Positions 26,433 to 36,760 of a DNA stretch of 64,000 bases are shown here, piece after piece. The stretch comes from Proteiniborus sp. MB09-C3 (GTDB lineage: Bacteria > Bacillota > Clostridia > Tissierellales > Proteiniboraceae): positions 1,240,001-1,304,000 of the forward strand of contig NZ_CP127161.1 of the NCBI RefSeq assembly GCF_030263895.1. Direction: 5' to 3'. A program made the translations under genes and the position numbers. The number at the start of each line of letters is the position of its first letter. Position 1 is the first letter of the stretch. The notes under the pieces were generated by a model. That model was not told the origin of the DNA and made no database searches. It was given only the letters and a program-made list of their open reading frames with translations.

Positions 26433-26471
26433 AAAAATCCTGTTTGGAATATATTCTGAACAGGATTTTTT
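26433..26471 (+). terminator. Terminator of the hydrolase-permease unit
   Basis: AAATCCTGTT (26435-26444) pairs with AACAGGATTT (26459-26468), then T residues. Confidence 0.85.
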
Positions 26472-26900
26472 ATGTAATTTATTGTTATATCACCTTCATT
26501 AAATTTGGAATATCAATGAAATTTTTTCACATAATATTAAAACGGTGTAATTAAGAATAGACACTAAAGTAAAGAACTATATATCTGCGTTTTTTATTTT
26601 TAAAAGATGTCAAAAATTTAGTTGTTGACTATTATGTCGTGGGGTGTATGACATTTTGTACCCTCCATGAACTATACACTTTAAATGTATAGGGTTATTG
26701 AAAGATAGGTATAATTATAGTGTTAATAATATTGTATAAATTAAAAGAAATATCTAACTATTAGTCATATTAAATTGAATAGGGTATTAATAAGCTATAT
26801 AATTGTTTTGTATAAAACAATTAACACAGATAAAAATTATAGAATATTACTTGATTTTTGCTGTTAGACATATAAAATGATAGAAAATGGGGGGAAGGAA
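26472..26900. other. Intergenic region at the left edge of the defence island
   Basis: No gene seen. AT-rich, with a short imperfect inverted repeat near 26634-26656 (ATGTCG...TATGACAT). GGGGGGAAGGA at its right end is the SD of the next gene. I saw no tRNA or attachment-site repeat here. Confidence 0.5.
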
Positions 26901-27593
26901 ATGGCAAGAACAACAAGCACAAAAGGAAGATGTTATATTTGCAAAAAAGAACTAGGAAAAGGTGCAATGAAAACTCACTTGCTTAAATGTAATAATTTAG
27001 GTGAAGGAAAAACGAATTATTTTATGATAAAAGTGGAAGGTTTTTATAATAAAGATTATTGGCTTTATATACAAGTAAAAGAGAGTGCTACATTAAGTGA
27101 TTTAGATTCTTTCTTAAGAGATATATGGTTAGAATGCTGTGGACATTTAAGTGCATTTAAAATAGGAGATGCTCTTTATGAAGATAATATAGATGATTCA
27201 AATTTCGGTCTATTTAGAAGAGAAGTAAAGGATATGAGCAAAACTAAATTAAAAGATGTATTTAGTATAGGGCGAGTGTTTAAACATGATTACGATTTTG
27301 GAAGTACAACTACTTTGAAGCTTGAAGTAGTAGCACAATATAGCGGAATTGCTACAAAGGATAAAGTGACTTTACTTGCAAGAAATAATATGCAGGAATA
27401 TACCTGTGAGAAGTGTGGAGAAAAGGCTACTTACATAGCAATGGGAAGTGAATGGAGTGATTATACACCTCTTTGTGAAAAATGTATGGAAGAGTATGAT
27501 GATGAAGAATGTTATGTAATGAATATTACAAACTCACCACGTATGGGAGTATGTGGATATAGCGGCGAAAATGATATTTATCAATTAGATTAA
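26901..27593 (+). CDS. pRiA4b ORF-3-like zinc-finger protein
   Basis: A 230-residue protein. Residues about 3-22 form a small zinc knuckle (RCYICKKELGKGAMKTHLLKC). The middle (YWLYIQVKESATLSDLDSFL...IWLECCGHLSAF) matches the pRiA4b ORF-3-like fold, also called IS1096 TnpR-like, found on plasmids and mobile elements. Residues about 165-200 form a zinc ribbon (YTCEKCGEKATY...LCEKC), and the tail has NSPRMGVCGYSG. The start at 26901 is chosen from the SD directly before it; an upstream ATG at 26877 lacks one. It opens the defence island. Function unknown; nucleic acid binding is plausible. Confidence 0.7.
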   Translation: MARTTSTKGRCYICKKELGKGAMKTHLLKCNNLGEGKTNYFMIKVEGFYNKDYWLYIQVKESATLSDLDSFLRDIWLECCGHLSAFKIGDALYEDNIDDSNFGLFRREVKDMSKTKLKDVFSIGRVFKHDYDFGSTTTLKLEVVAQYSGIATKDKVTLLARNNMQEYTCEKCGEKATYIAMGSEWSDYTPLCEKCMEEYDDEECYVMNITNSPRMGVCGYSGENDIYQLD

Positions 27594-27757
27594 ATAGTAG
27601 GTATCGACACAGTATTTACAATATAAAAAATTATATTACCTAAAGAAGGAACTGTGAAGCTAAAACCGCCGATATAATGATATGGTGAACCATACCACTA
27701 ATGACTACGGTTTTTTTATAAGTACTATGCTCTGGGACATAAAACATTGAATGGTAT

Positions 27758-28117
27758 GTGCAGGAGATCTGTAAGAATTTAAGTTTAAAATATATTTCAC
27801 AAGCAACAAAATCCAAAATTAAAAACGAGTGGAATATTGACTTATCAGTAGATAAATCATCAAGGCAGTATGATTTTGCTATTAATAATAATGGCAGACT
27901 AGTATTGATGGAAACCAACTTCTTTTTAGGTGGTGGTTCAAAATTAAAATCAGTAGCGGGTGAATTCACGGCCTTAAATGATTATCTCAAAGATAAGGAT
28001 ACTATTGACAAATCTATATGGATTACTGATGGCATAGGTTGGGAAACTTCTCAAAAGCCTCTGAACAACAACTTATTAATGATAATATATGTTTTTAAAC
28101 AACTGAAAATAATATAA
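27758..28117 (+). pseudogene. C-terminal remnant of a DpnII/MboI-type restriction endonuclease
   Basis: About 119 residues match the C-terminal part of DpnII/MboI type II enzymes, which cut at GATC: YDFAINN, VLMETNFFLGGGSKLKSVAGEF and IWITDGIGWETSQKPL. The D...E-x-N segment is the PD-(D/E)XK-like centre. Roughly the first half of the enzyme and any cognate methylase are missing, and no convincing start exists (GTG 27758 lacks an SD). The end (NNNLLMIIYVFKQLKII) also looks out of frame. Probably a decayed restriction-modification remnant. Confidence 0.65.
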
Positions 28118-28151
28118 AACTAATAATTGTTTTTCATACATATTATTAATA

Positions 28152-28186
28152 TAAATACCCCGACCTAAGTCGAGGTATTTTATTTT
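28152..28186 (+). terminator. Terminator before the BREX promoter
   Basis: AATACCCCGAC (28154-28164) with GTCGAGGTATT (28169-28179), one mismatch, CTAA loop, then a T-rich tail. Confidence 0.85.
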
Positions 28187-28240
28187 TCAATACATAGAAT
28201 TTATGTCTATGAAAAATTATTCTTTAAAAATTACTTTTAC

Positions 28241-28268
28241 TAGACATCCATCCCCACAATGATATAAT
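28241..28268 (+). promoter_or_regulatory. Likely promoter of the BREX operon
   Basis: TAGACA (28241-28246), 16 bases, TATAAT (28263-28268), about 45 bases before the brxA ATG and just after a terminator. The whole BREX set downstream has no other obvious gap. Confidence 0.6.
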
Positions 28269-28312
28269 ATAACTAACAAAGTGGCCCATTTGAAAGGAAG
28301 TGATTATAAAAT

Positions 28313-28909
28313 ATGTTACAATATACATCGATTTTGAAAGCCAGACCTTTTTTATATCTAGAATTAAAGAAGGCAATATCCTTGAGAATTCAAGGATTTA
28401 GCGAACAAGATATAAAAAACGAATCACTAGAGGAAAATATTTTCTCTGTCAATACAGAAACCCGAAAAAAAGAAATTGCTTCAGCAGTTATTAATAGAAT
28501 ACAAGTATTAGATGATTACATATTAGATAAAATCGCAAATGGTAGCTTACAAACAAGTAAACAGCTAACTATTTATAGCATACTCAAAACAGACAGGCTT
28601 TTTTTCGAGTTCATGAAAGAAGTCTATAGAGAAAAAATATTATTAAAAGATTACAGCATAGAAGACAAAGATTTTAATATATTCTTTAGAATAAAAGCGG
28701 AGCAAAGTGAAAAGGTTGCATCATGGCAAGACTATACCTATTATAAGCTTAAACAAGTATATAAAAGAATTCTATCAGAAGCGGGATTCATCAAGAACAC
28801 AAAAAATGAAGTAAAAATTATACCTCAGATAATAGAGGAAGAAGTTAAAAATCATCTAATAGATATAGGTGACACAGTATACCTAGGAGTCATGTTGGGG
28901 GAGATGTAA
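28313..28909 (+). CDS. brxA: BREX protein BrxA (DUF1819)
   Basis: First gene of a BREX type 1 phage-defence operon. The 198-residue protein matches DUF1819: TSILKARPFLYLELKKAISL at the start, then an all-helical body with SKQLTIYSILKTDRLFFEFM and KLKQVYKRILSEAGFI. BrxA is a small winged-helix DNA-binding protein. AAAGGAAG precedes the ATG. Its stop directly abuts the start of brxB. Confidence 0.85.
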   Translation: MLQYTSILKARPFLYLELKKAISLRIQGFSEQDIKNESLEENIFSVNTETRKKEIASAVINRIQVLDDYILDKIANGSLQTSKQLTIYSILKTDRLFFEFMKEVYREKILLKDYSIEDKDFNIFFRIKAEQSEKVASWQDYTYYKLKQVYKRILSEAGFIKNTKNEVKIIPQIIEEEVKNHLIDIGDTVYLGVMLGEM

Positions 28910-29488
28910 ATGGATATATATGAAAGACTAGATAAAATTCTTCCTAAGCTACAGGAGAAGAGATTTAGAGAAAACAAAGGATTAGGTAATGAAATAGGGT
29001 ATTATATATTTGACTATGATCCCAGTGATGAGCTTATAGTTAGGGAGCATATTAGATACCTAAAGCAGAAAATAAATAGTGATAGCTCTGAAATAAAGAT
29101 TAAAGAATTCGACTTATATGAGATCATGTTAGAAGTTCTAGAAAACAAAGGGTATTTAAACAAGGTTCTTGATATGGAAAAACAAAAAGGCACAGAGCAC
29201 ATACTAAAGGCTATTAAGAAAACCCTTAGATTAACTCAAAATAATGATCTAGTAGTAGAGTATATAAGAGATAGAGTAGAGAAAAATGACATAGTATTTT
29301 TGACTGGAGTAGGAAAAGCATGGCCTATTATCAGATCTCATACAGTTTTAAACACATTACATTCAGTCATTGACGAAGTACCGCTTATAATGTTTTTTCC
29401 AGGTGTATATGATGGACTTGAGCTTAAGCTATTTGACGAAATAAAGGATGACAATTATTATAGGGCATTTAAGTTGATTGAAAGATAA
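28910..29488 (+). CDS. brxB: BREX protein BrxB (DUF1788)
   Basis: A 192-residue DUF1788 protein. Signature parts are GNEIGYYIFDYDPSDELIVREHI near the N-terminus and DIVFLTGVGKAWPIIRSHTVLNTL and VPLIMFFPGVYDG near the C-terminus. It starts immediately after the brxA stop, with GGGGAGATG inside brxA as SD. BrxB is a core BREX component of unknown chemistry. Confidence 0.88.
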   Translation: MDIYERLDKILPKLQEKRFRENKGLGNEIGYYIFDYDPSDELIVREHIRYLKQKINSDSSEIKIKEFDLYEIMLEVLENKGYLNKVLDMEKQKGTEHILKAIKKTLRLTQNNDLVVEYIRDRVEKNDIVFLTGVGKAWPIIRSHTVLNTLHSVIDEVPLIMFFPGVYDGLELKLFDEIKDDNYYRAFKLIER

Positions 29489-29506
29489 ACAAAAAGGGGA
29501 GATATT

Positions 29507-32500
29507 ATGCAACTTAGGAAAATGTTTTATAAAGAGATAGACAGGGATATTAAAGGAGTGATTAAGATTGGACAAGATAATGAATCAAATGTCTACCAAG
29601 AGCTTGAAGAATATGTTGTAACTAGAGAATTGGCTAAACACTTTAGTGAATTCTTTGAAGCATATAAAAAAGGTATAAATAGCTACACAGATAAAATGGG
29701 GGTATGGATATCAGGCTTCTTTGGAAGCGGTAAGTCTCACTTTTTAAAAATACTATCATATCTATTAGAAAATAAAGAAGTAAAGGGTCAAAATGCTATT
29801 CACTATTTTGATGATAAAATAGAGGATTCTATGATGCTAGCTGATATAAAAATGGCTGGAGATACTAGTACAGATGTGATTTTGTTTAATATAGATTCCA
29901 AATCAGACTCTACTTCAAAAGCTAATAAGGATGCTATTGTTAAAGTTTTCATGAAGGTCTTCAATGAAATGCAAGACTTTTGCGCTGCACTTCCTTGGGT
30001 TGCTGAGCTAGAAAGACAACTTGTAAAAGATGGTACATATGATACTTTCAAAACCAAATTTGAAGAGCTATCAGGTAACACTTGGGAAGATTCAAGAGAA
30101 GACTTTTATTTTGAAGAAGATAATATAGTAAAAGCACTATCAGAAACAACAAAAATGAGCGAGGAAGCAGCTAGAAGCTGGTACAATAAGGCTGAACAAA
30201 ATTACTCATTAAGTATAGAAAAATTCGCTAACCTAGTTAAGGAATATATAGAGTCAAAAGGAAACAATCATCATGTTGTTTTTTTAGTTGATGAAATAGG
30301 ACAATACATAGGCGATGATGTAGGCCTAATGCTTAATCTCCAAACAGTAGTAGAAGACTTAGGTACCCACTGTGGTGGAAGAGCTTGGGTCATTGTTACA
30401 TCACAACAGGACATAGATTCTATCACTAAAGTAAAAGGTAACGACTTTTCAAAAATTCAAGGTAGATTTAATACTAGACTTATTTTATCATCAGCAAATG
30501 TGGACGAAGTCATAAAGAAAAGAATTCTTCGAAAAACTGAAGTAGCTAGAGAAACATTAAAACTATTATATCAAGATAAAGAAGCTATTTTGAAAAATCT
30601 AATTACTTTTTCAGCTGATACACCAGAAATGAAGATTTATAAAACAGAAGAAGACTTTGTAAATGTATATCCATTTATACCATATCAATTTAATTTGCTT
30701 CAATCTGTATTTACAGGTATTAGGCTGCATGGAGCTAGTGGTAAACACTTGTCAGAAGGAGAGCGTTCATTACTTAGTGCATTCCAAGAGTCAGCTATTA
30801 TCTATGCAGATAGTGAAATAGGCACACTTATACCATTTGGGGCCTTCTATGAAACTGTAGAAGCATTTTTAGATTCAAATATTAGAACAGTCATTATAAA
30901 AGCCGAGGACAATGAACGTTTAACAAAAGAAGATGTAGAAGTCTTAAAAGTACTATTTTTAATTAAATACGTAAAAGAAATGCCTTCAAATATAGAAAAT
31001 ATAGCGACCTTAATGGTTAGACATATTGACGATGACAAAATTGAACTGAAAAAACAAATAGAAGAATCATTAAAGAGACTATTAAAAGAAACTCTAATCC
31101 AAAAAAATGGTGACGAGTATATTTTCCTTACTCACGAAGAACAGGATGTAAACAAAGAAATTCAAAACATTCCTATTGATATGAGCGAGACTATATTGAA
31201 AATAGGAGAAGAAATCTTCGAAGGAATTTACGATGAAAAGAAATATAGATATAATTCCAGATATCATTTTGACTTCAATAAGATAATAGACGATAGATTA
31301 TTGTCACCTCAAAGGAATGAAATAGGATTAAAGATTATAACCCCATATTATGATACAGGTGTAGAACTAACAGACCAAGAGCTTAAAATGATGTCTACAA
31401 GAGAAAACAATCTAATTGTAAAGCTGCCTATGGATACTACTTTCTTAGAGGAAATGGAAGAGGTATTAAAGATTCAAACCTACTTAATGAGAAAAGGCGG
31501 AGCTGCAGCTACTCCAGAAATAGAAGAAATTAAGATTAGAAAATCTAGGGAAGTAAAGGAAAGAGGAGATAGGGTAACGTCATCACTTATTGAAGCTATA
31601 AAATCAGCAGAACTCTATGCTAACTCACAAAAACTAGACATTCGGTCAAAGAATCCAGTAGAGAGAATAAACGAAGGCTTTAAAGTACTTATTGAGAGCA
31701 TGTACAATAAGCTTAGTTACATCACAACATTTGTAGAAAGCAACAAAGATCTAAACGATATCATATTAGAAGAAGACATGCAGCTAAAAATAACAGATGA
31801 TATGCCAAATAAATTAGCAGTAGATGAGGTTGATGGCTTTATAGAGAGAAACACAGATAGAAATATTCCTATGACAATAAAGTCTATAGTTAGTTTATAT
31901 TCAAAAGCTCCTTATGGATGGAAGGACTTAGATATAGTAGGTATAGTACTAAGACTATTTAAAGCTCAGGAAGTGAAGCTACAGCTAGGAAGTGAATATA
32001 TCGGTATATTTGATAAGGATTTAATCAATTATCTAACTAAAAGAGATTATCAAGATAGACTAGTTATTAAGAAAAGAACTAAAGTTCCGGCAAAATATAT
32101 AAACAATGTAAAAAGCTTAGCCAAGGAAGTCTTTGATACTACAGCAATGCCAAATGATGAAGATGGACTAATGGAAAGATTCAAAAAGCTATGTGAGCAA
32201 GAACTAAACTTGATAAGTACAGATACAAATGATTATGGAATATGTTTTCTACTAGAGAATTATAAAAACAATATATATTATCCGGGAAAAGAAGTATTAG
32301 AAAGAGGTCAGAAGCTATTTGAAGAAATATTGGCCCTAAGAGATAGCACTGAATTTTACGAAAAAGTATATGAGTTAAAAGATAAGCTATTAAATTATGA
32401 AGAAGATGTATTTGAAGTAAAGAAGTTTTTCAAAAATCAAAGAGAGCAGTTTGACAATGCTATTAAGCAGTTAGACATATACAAACATAATAGCACCTAT

Positions 32501-33088
32501 GTAGTTGACAAGGAAACTATCAAGTTGATTGGAGATATAGAAAGAATAGTTAAAGCAAAAGAGCCATATTCTGAAATCCACAAACTACCTAACTTAATAG
32601 ATCAATTTATAGATAAATTTACAAAGTTACTAGAAGAAGAATGTAAGCCAGTGAGAAATGTAATTAAAAGCGACTGTGAAAAGGTATTAAATGAATTATC
32701 CATATATGAATTTAAGGATGAACTATACACCAAGTTTAAAGATTTGTTCGATAATCTATTAAAACGCCTAGACAGTGCAAATAACTTCTATGAAGCAATA
32801 GCAATGAAGGAAGAATCAGATAGAATAAAGATTCGCTGTTTTGATGAAATAGATAAAGAAAAGCAGAAGAGAAAAACAGCAGTAGGTGGCAATAAACCAC
32901 CAACAACTTCAGGTGAAGGAGAGACACCACCATATGTAACTAAGAAAACCATACATGTAAGTATATCTAACATGCTACATGGTGCAAAGGAAATTGAGAC
33001 TGATAAAGATATAGAAGAAGTATTAGAACAAATTCGTAAGAGTCTAAAAGAGCAGCTAACTGAAAACACAAAACTAAAACTAATCTAA
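29507..33088 (+). CDS. brxC: BREX protein BrxC, large P-loop ATPase
   Basis: A 1193-residue ATPase (DUF499-like, PglY/BrxC). Walker A is GFFGSGKSHFLK at about residues 70-81 and the Walker B region is HVVFLVDEIGQYIGDD near 255-270. Long helical and coiled-coil regions follow, including residues 960-1100. The C-terminus (TIHVSISNMLHGAKEIETD) is typical of the family. It lies 18 bases after brxB and before pglX, the standard type 1 order. Confidence 0.92.
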   Translation: MQLRKMFYKEIDRDIKGVIKIGQDNESNVYQELEEYVVTRELAKHFSEFFEAYKKGINSYTDKMGVWISGFFGSGKSHFLKILSYLLENKEVKGQNAIHYFDDKIEDSMMLADIKMAGDTSTDVILFNIDSKSDSTSKANKDAIVKVFMKVFNEMQDFCAALPWVAELERQLVKDGTYDTFKTKFEELSGNTWEDSREDFYFEEDNIVKALSETTKMSEEAARSWYNKAEQNYSLSIEKFANLVKEYIESKGNNHHVVFLVDEIGQYIGDDVGLMLNLQTVVEDLGTHCGGRAWVIVTSQQDIDSITKVKGNDFSKIQGRFNTRLILSSANVDEVIKKRILRKTEVARETLKLLYQDKEAILKNLITFSADTPEMKIYKTEEDFVNVYPFIPYQFNLLQSVFTGIRLHGASGKHLSEGERSLLSAFQESAIIYADSEIGTLIPFGAFYETVEAFLDSNIRTVIIKAEDNERLTKEDVEVLKVLFLIKYVKEMPSNIENIATLMVRHIDDDKIELKKQIEESLKRLLKETLIQKNGDEYIFLTHEEQDVNKEIQNIPIDMSETILKIGEEIFEGIYDEKKYRYNSRYHFDFNKIIDDRLLSPQRNEIGLKIITPYYDTGVELTDQELKMMSTRENNLIVKLPMDTTFLEEMEEVLKIQTYLMRKGGAAATPEIEEIKIRKSREVKERGDRVTSSLIEAIKSAELYANSQKLDIRSKNPVERINEGFKVLIESMYNKLSYITTFVESNKDLNDIILEEDMQLKITDDMPNKLAVDEVDGFIERNTDRNIPMTIKSIVSLYSKAPYGWKDLDIVGIVLRLFKAQEVKLQLGSEYIGIFDKDLINYLTKRDYQDRLVIKKRTKVPAKYINNVKSLAKEVFDTTAMPNDEDGLMERFKKLCEQELNLISTDTNDYGICFLLENYKNNIYYPGKEVLERGQKLFEEILALRDSTEFYEKVYELKDKLLNYEEDVFEVKKFFKNQREQFDNAIKQLDIYKHNSTYVVDKETIKLIGDIERIVKAKEPYSEIHKLPNLIDQFIDKFTKLLEEECKPVRNVIKSDCEKVLNELSIYEFKDELYTKFKDLFDNLLKRLDSANNFYEAIAMKEESDRIKIRCFDEIDKEKQKRKTAVGGNKPPTTSGEGETPPYVTKKTIHVSISNMLHGAKEIETDKDIEEVLEQIRKSLKEQLTENTKLKLI

Positions 33089-33105
33089 GAGCAGGAGGGT
33101 CATAG

Positions 33106-36100
33106 ATGAACAAATCTGCTATAAAGAATTTTGCAGTAAGAGCAAGAAATAAACTCATAGAAGATATTACCCAAAAAGCATATGAACTAGGTATTACAAA
33201 AAATGAAATAAAGGATATAGAAACCTTTGAAGGTGGATTTAGAGTAAAAGGCATTGAAAATAGCAAAGTCTATAAGAAGTATGAAATAAAACAAAGAGAA
33301 AAACTAGTATCTAGCATAAAGACAAAAGGATTTGAACAAGTAATAGAAGAGGTAGCCTACACATGGTTTAATAGATTAATTGCCCTCCGTTTTATGGAGG
33401 TCAATGAATACCTTCCTACAGGTGTAAGAGTGCTATCATCAGTGGAAGAAGGTAAAACAGAGCCAGATATTATAAAAGAAGCATTAAATCTAGACTTAGA
33501 CTTAGACTTAGATAAAGAAATTGCATACAGACTAATAGATTCTAATGATACACAGGACTTATATAAATACCTTTTAATAAAACAGTGTAATGAACTAGGT
33601 AAAATAATGCCTATGGTATTTGAAGAAATATCTGACTACACAGAGCTACTATTACCAGACAATCTTTTAGGAGAAGGCTCTGTTATAAGGGATTTAGTAG
33701 AGTCCATAGAAGAAGATGATTATAAAGATCAAGTAGAGATTATAGGCTGGCTTTATCAATACTATATATCGGAAAAGAAAGACGAAGTATTTGCAGACTT
33801 AAAGAAAAACAAGAAGATTACAAAAGAAAACATACCTGCTGCTACCCAGCTATTTACTCCAAAGTGGATAGTAAAATACATGGTAGAAAACTCACTAGGC
33901 AGACTTTGGCTAGAATCCTACCCAGACGAAGAATTAAAAGCACAATGGAAATATTACCTAGAAGAAGCAGAACAAGAGCCAGAGGTACAAAAGAAGCTTG
34001 ATGAACTAAAAGATCCTAACTTAAACCCAGAAAATATAAAGGTACTAGACCCAGCCATGGGAAGTGGCCATATTTTAGTCTATGCTTTTGATGTACTTTA
34101 TGATATCTACTTAAAAGCAGGCTATTCAGAAAGAGACATACCTCAACTAATATTAGAGAAAAATCTATATGGACTAGATATAGATGATAGAGCAGGGCAA
34201 CTAGCAGCCTTTGCACTTATGATGAAGGCAAGGAGTAAGAATAGAAGGATATTTAGAAGAAAAGTAGAGTTAAATGTTTGTTCGATTCAAGAAAGTAATG
34301 GGATAACAAAGGAAGCCATTGAATATCTAGTTAACCCTAAAGATATTACATTAGAGAAGCACATTGGCAAAGAGGATGTTGAATATTTAATAGAAGCATT
34401 TAATGATGCTAAAGAATATGGCTCAATACTAGATGTCAAGAAAGTAGATTTTGATGCTATTGAGAGAAGGATAGAAGCGATAAAAGATAGAGAAACTTTA
34501 GATTTATTTGAGTTGCAGTATAAGGAAGTTATACTAGAGAAATTACCTGTACTTGTTAAACAGGGAAGGATAATGAGTGAGAAGTATGATGTGGTTTGTA
34601 CTAATCCGCCGTATATGGGTAACGCAGGCATGAATCCTAAATTATCTGATTATCTGAGTAAAAATTTCCCTAATTCGAAAGCAGATTTATTTGCCGTATT
34701 CATGGAATTAGATGAAAAATATTTAAAAGATGAAGGTTTCTTATCTATGATAAATCAGCATTCCTGGATGTTTTTATCTAGTTTTGAAAAACTAAGAAAA
34801 AAATTAATTGAGGATAGCACTATTGTTTCTATGCTTCATCTGGGGGCAAGAACTTTTGAAGAAATAGGCGGTGAGGTTGTACAATCAACAGCTTTTATAT
34901 GTAGGAACAATACATTGGATAACTATAATGGAGTTTATATTAGACTAGTTGATTATAAGAAGGCAATCGAAAAGGAAGAAAAAACTCTAAAGGCAATAAG
35001 AGAACGAGAAATAGAGTATAGATATAAATCTTGCACTAAAGATTTTGCAAAAATACCAGGAAGTCCTATAGCATATTGGGTAAATGGAAATGTAAAAAAT
35101 TCTTTCGTAAAGTACCCATCTTTACGAAGTAAATCAGTTAATATAAGTGAAGGGATAAAAACGGGTAACAATGAAAGATATATACGATTTTGGTATGAAA
35201 TAGATATTAGTATATTTTACCCTGCAAACAAGGTAAGAGAAAAAGCTAGATGGATTGCACATCACAAGGGTGGAGAATACAGGAGATGGTATGGAAATAA
35301 AACATATGCAATATTTTGGGAAAATGATGGTGCTGAAATAAGAAGTAGAAAAAACTCAGGAATCCAAGGTGAAAATATGTTTTTTAAAAGATTCCTCAGC
35401 TGGTCTAAAACATCTGGTTCATATTTTGGTATTAGATTTTATGAAGATCAACTTTTTGACTCAGCAAGTCCTGCAATCTTGCCCAAGGGAAATATATATT
35501 ATGTATTGGGTTTTTTATCTTCGAAAGCAGGTGTTTTCTATACAAAATTCATTAATCCAACTCTAAGCCTTCAGGTTGGTAATGTAGGAATAATTCCATT
35601 TATGGAGAGGAAGGATTTAGAAGATGTAATTGAAAATATAGTACAAAGAAATATTGATATTTCAAAAAAAGACTGGGATTCCTTCGAAACCTCATGGGAT
35701 TTCAAACGTCACCCTCTAATAAATGGAGAATTGAGAATTGAGAATGTAGAATTTAAAAAGGAAAATAGAACTATAGAATCAGCCTTCAATGCATGGAGTG
35801 AATTCACACAATCACAATTCAACCAACTTAAAGCAAACGAAGAAGAACTAAACCGTATCTTCATAGATATATATGGACTACAAGACGAACTAACTTCAGA
35901 AGTAGAGGACAAAGACATAACCATAAGAAAAGCAGATAGGGAAAGAGATATAAAATCCTTCATCTCCTATGCAGTAGGCTGTATGTTTGGTAGATACTCC
36001 TTAGATGAAGAAGGTCTAATCTATGCAGGTGGAGAGTTTAGAGATAAATTTATAATCGAAAACGGACAACTGAAAGTTAAAACAAAAGAAGGATGGCAAA

Positions 36101-36747
36101 ACTCATCTGTAGATGTAACTATGGACAATGTAATACCTATAGTAGATGACGATTATTTTGAAGATGATATAGTAAATAGATTTGTAGAATTTGTAAAGAT
36201 TGCCTTTGGAGAGAAAACACTAGAGGAAAATCTAGACTATATAGCAGAAACATTAGGACAAAAAACTGGCGAAACTTCAAGACAGACCATAAGAAGATAT
36301 TTCTTAAAAGATTTCTATAATGACCATATAAAAACTTATCAAAAACGTCCTATATACTGGCTATTTGATAGTGGAAAACAAAACGGGCTTAAAACTCTTA
36401 TATACATGCACCGCTATGATTTATCAACAGTAGCAAGGGTTAGAACAGATTACCTTCATAAACTGCAAAAAATGTACGAAGCAGAAGTAAGGAGACTAGA
36501 CATACTCATAGAATCTAACCTATCACCAAGAGAAAAAGCTACTGCAATGAAGAAAAAAGACTCAATAAATAAACAAATACAAGAATGTCTAGCCTACGAC
36601 CAAGTAATAGCCCATGTTGCAAACCAAAAGATAGATATAGACTTAGATGATGGAGTAGTAGTAAACTACGATAAATTCCAAGGAGTTCAAGTTCCACAAG
36701 GGGAAGGAAGGAAACCATTAAAAGCTGATTTATTGGCAAAAATATAA
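33106..36747 (+). CDS. pglX: BREX DNA methyltransferase PglX
   Basis: A 1213-residue adenine-specific DNA methyltransferase that marks host DNA at the BREX site. Motif I is [15 protein letters not shown] near residue 315 and motif IV NPPYMG near residue 499. The middle (about residues 640-850) would hold the target recognition part and the C-terminal third is a conserved helical domain ending [14 protein letters not shown]. The repeat LDLDLDLD at about residue 127 is low complexity. The gene appears intact. It is followed by two genes that are not part of the core BREX set. Confidence 0.92.
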   Translation: MNKSAIKNFAVRARNKLIEDITQKAYELGITKNEIKDIETFEGGFRVKGIENSKVYKKYEIKQREKLVSSIKTKGFEQVIEEVAYTWFNRLIALRFMEVNEYLPTGVRVLSSVEEGKTEPDIIKEALNLDLDLDLDKEIAYRLIDSNDTQDLYKYLLIKQCNELGKIMPMVFEEISDYTELLLPDNLLGEGSVIRDLVESIEEDDYKDQVEIIGWLYQYYISEKKDEVFADLKKNKKITKENIPAATQLFTPKWIVKYMVENSLGRLWLESYPDEELKAQWKYYLEEAEQEPEVQKKLDELKDPNLNPENIKVLDPAMGSGHILVYAFDVLYDIYLKAGYSERDIPQLILEKNLYGLDIDDRAGQLAAFALMMKARSKNRRIFRRKVELNVCSIQESNGITKEAIEYLVNPKDITLEKHIGKEDVEYLIEAFNDAKEYGSILDVKKVDFDAIERRIEAIKDRETLDLFELQYKEVILEKLPVLVKQGRIMSEKYDVVCTNPPYMGNAGMNPKLSDYLSKNFPNSKADLFAVFMELDEKYLKDEGFLSMINQHSWMFLSSFEKLRKKLIEDSTIVSMLHLGARTFEEIGGEVVQSTAFICRNNTLDNYNGVYIRLVDYKKAIEKEEKTLKAIREREIEYRYKSCTKDFAKIPGSPIAYWVNGNVKNSFVKYPSLRSKSVNISEGIKTGNNERYIRFWYEIDISIFYPANKVREKARWIAHHKGGEYRRWYGNKTYAIFWENDGAEIRSRKNSGIQGENMFFKRFLSWSKTSGSYFGIRFYEDQLFDSASPAILPKGNIYYVLGFLSSKAGVFYTKFINPTLSLQVGNVGIIPFMERKDLEDVIENIVQRNIDISKKDWDSFETSWDFKRHPLINGELRIENVEFKKENRTIESAFNAWSEFTQSQFNQLKANEEELNRIFIDIYGLQDELTSEVEDKDITIRKADRERDIKSFISYAVGCMFGRYSLDEEGLIYAGGEFRDKFIIENGQLKVKTKEGWQNSSVDVTMDNVIPIVDDDYFEDDIVNRFVEFVKIAFGEKTLEENLDYIAETLGQKTGETSRQTIRRYFLKDFYNDHIKTYQKRPIYWLFDSGKQNGLKTLIYMHRYDLSTVARVRTDYLHKLQKMYEAEVRRLDILIESNLSPREKATAMKKKDSINKQIQECLAYDQVIAHVANQKIDIDLDDGVVVNYDKFQGVQVPQGEGRKPLKADLLAKI

Positions 36748-36760
36748 TGGAGGTGAAAAA

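Noticed and set aside
32788-33266. Minus-strand ORFs of 93 and 99 codons over brxC/pglX
   Set aside because: Shadows of strongly supported BREX genes, without SD or family match.
33499-33520. Short tandem repeat in pglX (Leu-Asp codons) as phase-variable tract
   Set aside because: The unit is a codon-pair repeat in frame; gain or loss would not shift the frame.
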